NCBI GenBank assembly: GCA_028717405.1
Contig: JAQUNY010000083.1
Coordinates: 1-6,952, forward strand
Origin: Eubacteriales bacterium
GTDB lineage: Bacteria; Bacillota; Clostridia; JAQUNY01
Direction: 5' to 3'
Length of the DNA: 6,952 bases
This document shows, in pieces, positions 5,353 to 6,952 of the stretch; position 1 is the first letter of the stretch; each line of letters opens with the position of its first letter. The position numbers were made by a program, and so were the translations under genes. The notes beneath the pieces are model-generated. The model was not told the DNA's origin. It saw nothing but the letters and a program-made list of their open reading frames with translations, and made no database searches.

Positions 5353-5569
5353 AGCCTGAGGGGGAGGTGATGTTTCTGCCTCGATGTTTCCGCTCATATG
5401 ATAATTGCACACGGCATAACCATTTTAATACAAGTATTACGTATAAAAATTTGACTATTCAACTCAAATTAAACTGAGCTAATTCTATCAAAATAAAATC
5501 GTGCACAATTAAGTACATTTAATACAAAACCAATATATAAACATAAAATTAAGTGTATTTAATAGCGCG
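5353..5569. other. Regulatory spacer between the AraC gene and the ATPase gene
   Basis: This is most of the 315-bp gap 5318-5632. A strong-looking GGGGGAGGTGATG (5360-5372) has its ATG only 2 nt after GGAGG; the 35-codon frame it opens (5370-5477) has no recognisable features, so I do not call it a gene. The gap holds a 14-bp palindrome TAATAC-AA-GTATTA (5426-5439) and the 18-bp direct repeats listed separately. TTTAATA occurs three times (5424, 5518 and 5558). I see no tRNA or other RNA gene. Confidence 0.5.
5507..5564. repeat. Pair of 18-bp direct repeats, 40 bp apart
   Basis: AATTAAGTACATTTAATA (5507-5524) and AATTAAGTGTATTTAATA (5547-5564) match at 16 of 18 positions, with starts 40 bp apart, close to four helical turns. 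Each unit is roughly symmetric (TTAA, six bases, TTAA). The second copy ends 5 bp before the ATPase -35, the position of an activator or repressor site. Confidence 0.6.
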
Positions 5570-5598
5570 TTGCATTTCATTCAATTATCAGGTATAAT
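5570..5598 (+). promoter_or_regulatory. Sigma-70-type promoter of the ATPase gene
   Basis: TTGCAT (5570-5575) and a perfect TATAAT (5593-5598) are spaced by 17 bp, predicting a transcript start near 5605. The longest reading frame of the ATPase would open at this same TTG (5570), ahead of the transcript start. That rules it out as the initiation codon and supports ATG 5633. Confidence 0.7.
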
Positions 5599-5617
5599 TA
5601 TCCTAAGCATACCTGAT
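5587..5617. promoter_or_regulatory. Perfect 9-bp inverted repeat over the ATPase promoter, candidate operator
   Basis: ATCAGGTAT (5587-5595) and ATACCTGAT (5609-5617) are exact reverse complements separated by 13 bp, with half-site centres 22 bp apart, about two helical turns. The left arm overlaps the first half of the -10 and the right arm lies just after the predicted transcript start. The left arm would not be transcribed, so it should act as DNA rather than as an RNA hairpin. This geometry suits a dimeric repressor. Confidence 0.6.
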
Positions 5618-5632
5618 CGGAGTAAATTCTAT

Positions 5633-6835
5633 ATGGTTAAAAGAGAATTATATCTAAAACGAATCAGACCGTTTTTTGACTCGGAAATGGTTAAAGTAAT
5701 AACCGGCATCAGACGGTGTGGTAAGTCGACACTTATCAGACAAATTATACTGGAACTGAGTGACAGAGGTATCCCTGACGGCAAAATTATCTATATCAAT
5801 TTTGAAGATTATAAATACCGGGACCTGTGTAATGCCGATTCATTGTATCAGTATATTGAAAACAGGATAGGCAAGGACGGAAAGTACTACTTATTATTTG
5901 ACGAGATTCAAAATGTTGATCAGTTTGAAATTGTAATTAATTCATTTCGTTCCACACACGATGTCAGTATATTCATAACAGGTTCGAATTCCAGACTTTT
6001 ATCGGGCGAACTTGCAACTCATCTAAGCGGCAGAACACTTTCCTTTCGGATTATGCCATTTACTTTTCGCGAATACTGCGAATATCAGGATGAAATCCGA
6101 AGCTCTAAGACCAGGGAAGAATTGCTGGATGAATATATGAAATGGGGAGGGTTTCCTTTGGTATGTAAGGAAAGCGAAGAAACCAGCAAAGAAATTATCT
6201 TATCCAATATTTACGACTCTGTTGTTCTGAAGGATATCATCATGAGAAATAAAGTTGCCTCTCCGCTGGCATTAGAAAAAGTGTTGAATTATGTGGTTGC
6301 AAATTCTTCTGCAACGTTCTCAGGAAATTCAGTAGCATTATCACTTTCAGATAAAAATCAATCCGTTTCAGCGCCAACTGTGTATGATTATCTAAAGTAT
6401 ATTGAAGAGGCTTGTATATGCGATAAAGTCTCAAGATATGATATCCGGGGAAAAAAGGTTCTGGCGTTTGAAGAAAAAATATATGTCTGCGATTTGGGAT
6501 TTTTCCATCTAAAAAAGAACAGAGTAAAAGATGAGTATAATTATATTGTAGAAACCATCTGCTATAATGAATTAATCGCAAGAGGGTATAAGGTTTATAT
6601 TGGCAAGACATTTAAAGGCGAAGTTGATTTTATAGCCGAAAAAGGCAAAGAAAAATTCTATGTTCAGGCGGCTTATTTACTCAGTGATGAGAAGGTGATC
6701 GAGCGTGAATTTGGCGCGTATAACGATATAAGTGATCATTATCCGAAACACGTCATCACACTCGACAGAACGACATTGACACGGGATGGAATAATTCATC
6801 TAAATCTCATTGATTTTTTGCTGGATCATGGGTAA
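5633..6835 (+). CDS. AAA_14/DUF4143-family ATP-binding protein
   Basis: This 400-residue protein belongs to the family of AAA-type ATPases with a C-terminal DUF4143 region. Walker A is GIRRCGKST (25-33), Walker B is YLLFDEIQ (86-93) with D90 and E91, and a sensor-like ITGSNSRLLSGELA follows (115-128). WGGFPLV (171-177) is typical of the family. The C-terminal part (about 305-350) has E307 in ETICYNEL, then GEVDFIAEK (329-337) and YVQAAY (343-348). This E...E-x-D...Q spacing resembles a PD-(D/E)xK nuclease-like fold, as seen in DUF4143 proteins. Length is normal and the gene looks intact. The cellular role of these ATPases is not established; they are widespread in anaerobes and archaea, often patchy and near mobile or toxin-antitoxin genes. 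GGAG at 5619-5622, 10 nt upstream, fixes ATG 5633. It has its own promoter and operator-like dyad, so it is probably regulated apart from the sugar genes. Confidence 0.85.
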   Translation: MVKRELYLKRIRPFFDSEMVKVITGIRRCGKSTLIRQIILELSDRGIPDGKIIYINFEDYKYRDLCNADSLYQYIENRIGKDGKYYLLFDEIQNVDQFEIVINSFRSTHDVSIFITGSNSRLLSGELATHLSGRTLSFRIMPFTFREYCEYQDEIRSSKTREELLDEYMKWGGFPLVCKESEETSKEIILSNIYDSVVLKDIIMRNKVASPLALEKVLNYVVANSSATFSGNSVALSLSDKNQSVSAPTVYDYLKYIEEACICDKVSRYDIRGKKVLAFEEKIYVCDLGFFHLKKNRVKDEYNYIVETICYNELIARGYKVYIGKTFKGEVDFIAEKGKEKFYVQAAYLLSDEKVIEREFGAYNDISDHYPKHVITLDRTTLTRDGIIHLNLIDFLLDHG

Positions 6836-6909
6836 GGTGTAATGTTCCGATAGCAAAAGGACAGCTTCTTAAAAAGAAACAGCGTCATTCTCAATTTTAA
6901 GGAATGTTT

Positions 6910-6938
6910 TTGACTTAATTAATTGATTTAATTATATA
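6910..6938 (+). promoter_or_regulatory. Promoter facing out of the right edge
   Basis: TTGACT (6910-6915), 17 bp, then TATATA (6933-6938) makes a good plus-strand promoter for a gene beyond the window. A second option is TTGATT (6923-6928), 18 bp, then TATAAT (6947-6952) at the very end. No convincing terminator for the ATPase gene lies between 6836 and 6909; TTCTT/AAGAA (6866-6878) is a short AT-only stem. Confidence 0.45.
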
Positions 6939-6952
6939 CAATGTATTATAAT

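Noticed and set aside
5370..5477. 35-codon plus-strand frame after GGGGGAGGTGATG
   Set aside because: The GGAGG to ATG distance is 2 nt, too short, and the peptide shows no recognisable feature; it lies in a regulatory gap.
5451..5479. Promoter starting at TTGACT 5451
   Set aside because: No acceptable -10 is found 16-18 bp downstream.
5570..5632. N-terminal extension of the ATPase from TTG 5570
   Set aside because: It starts at the -35 of a good promoter, upstream of the expected transcript start.
6240..6611. 123-codon minus-strand frame inside the ATPase gene
   Set aside because: It is the antisense shadow of a well-supported coding sequence and resembles no family I recognise.

Overview
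This window looks like bacterial accessory DNA: a small sugar or cyclitol redox gene cluster flanked by AT-rich 'accessory' genes. The AGGAGG-type ribosome binding sites, the sigma-70-like promoters, the AraC-type regulator and the frequent ATA (Ile) and AGA/AGG codons would suit a low-to-mid GC anaerobe, most likely a clostridial Bacillota, with a spirochaete such as Treponema as an alternative. This assignment rests on style alone and is weak.

Layout, left to right. Positions 1-298 are non-coding: a palindrome that could be the terminator of an upstream gene, a second hairpin, a 13-bp degenerate tandem repeat array, and a near-consensus promoter (TTGACA, 17 bp, TATTAT). A VapB/VapC type II toxin-antitoxin pair follows (307-892). 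Next is a plus-strand Gfo/Idh/MocA oxidoreductase (986-2155). It converges on a minus-strand block read right to left: AraC-family regulator (5317-4430), TIM-barrel sugar phosphate isomerase/epimerase (4167-3358) and a second Gfo/Idh/MocA oxidoreductase (3254-2175). A 315-bp regulatory region separates the regulator from a divergent AAA_14/DUF4143 ATPase (5633-6835). The last 117 bp carry a promoter for a gene beyond the window.

The four central genes probably form one functional unit. The regulator has a cupin-like ligand-binding half and the usual double helix-turn-helix, and likely senses a sugar-like inducer. The two oxidoreductases and the TIM-barrel enzyme have the gene content of pathways that oxidise a glycoside or cyclitol to a keto form, then epimerise, eliminate or cleave it. 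Both oxidoreductases lack the Lys of the classical EKP motif (SAVPMA and SEVTVA instead), which points away from ordinary sugar dehydrogenases and towards redox-assisted glycosidase/epimerase chemistry. No transporter, kinase or classical glycosidase is present, so the substrate cannot be named.

Several intergenic spaces hold structure the genes do not explain: degenerate tandem repeats of about 13, 23 and 27 bp, a C-rich Rho-type leader between the regulator and the isomerase, and a perfect 9-bp inverted repeat over the ATPase promoter.
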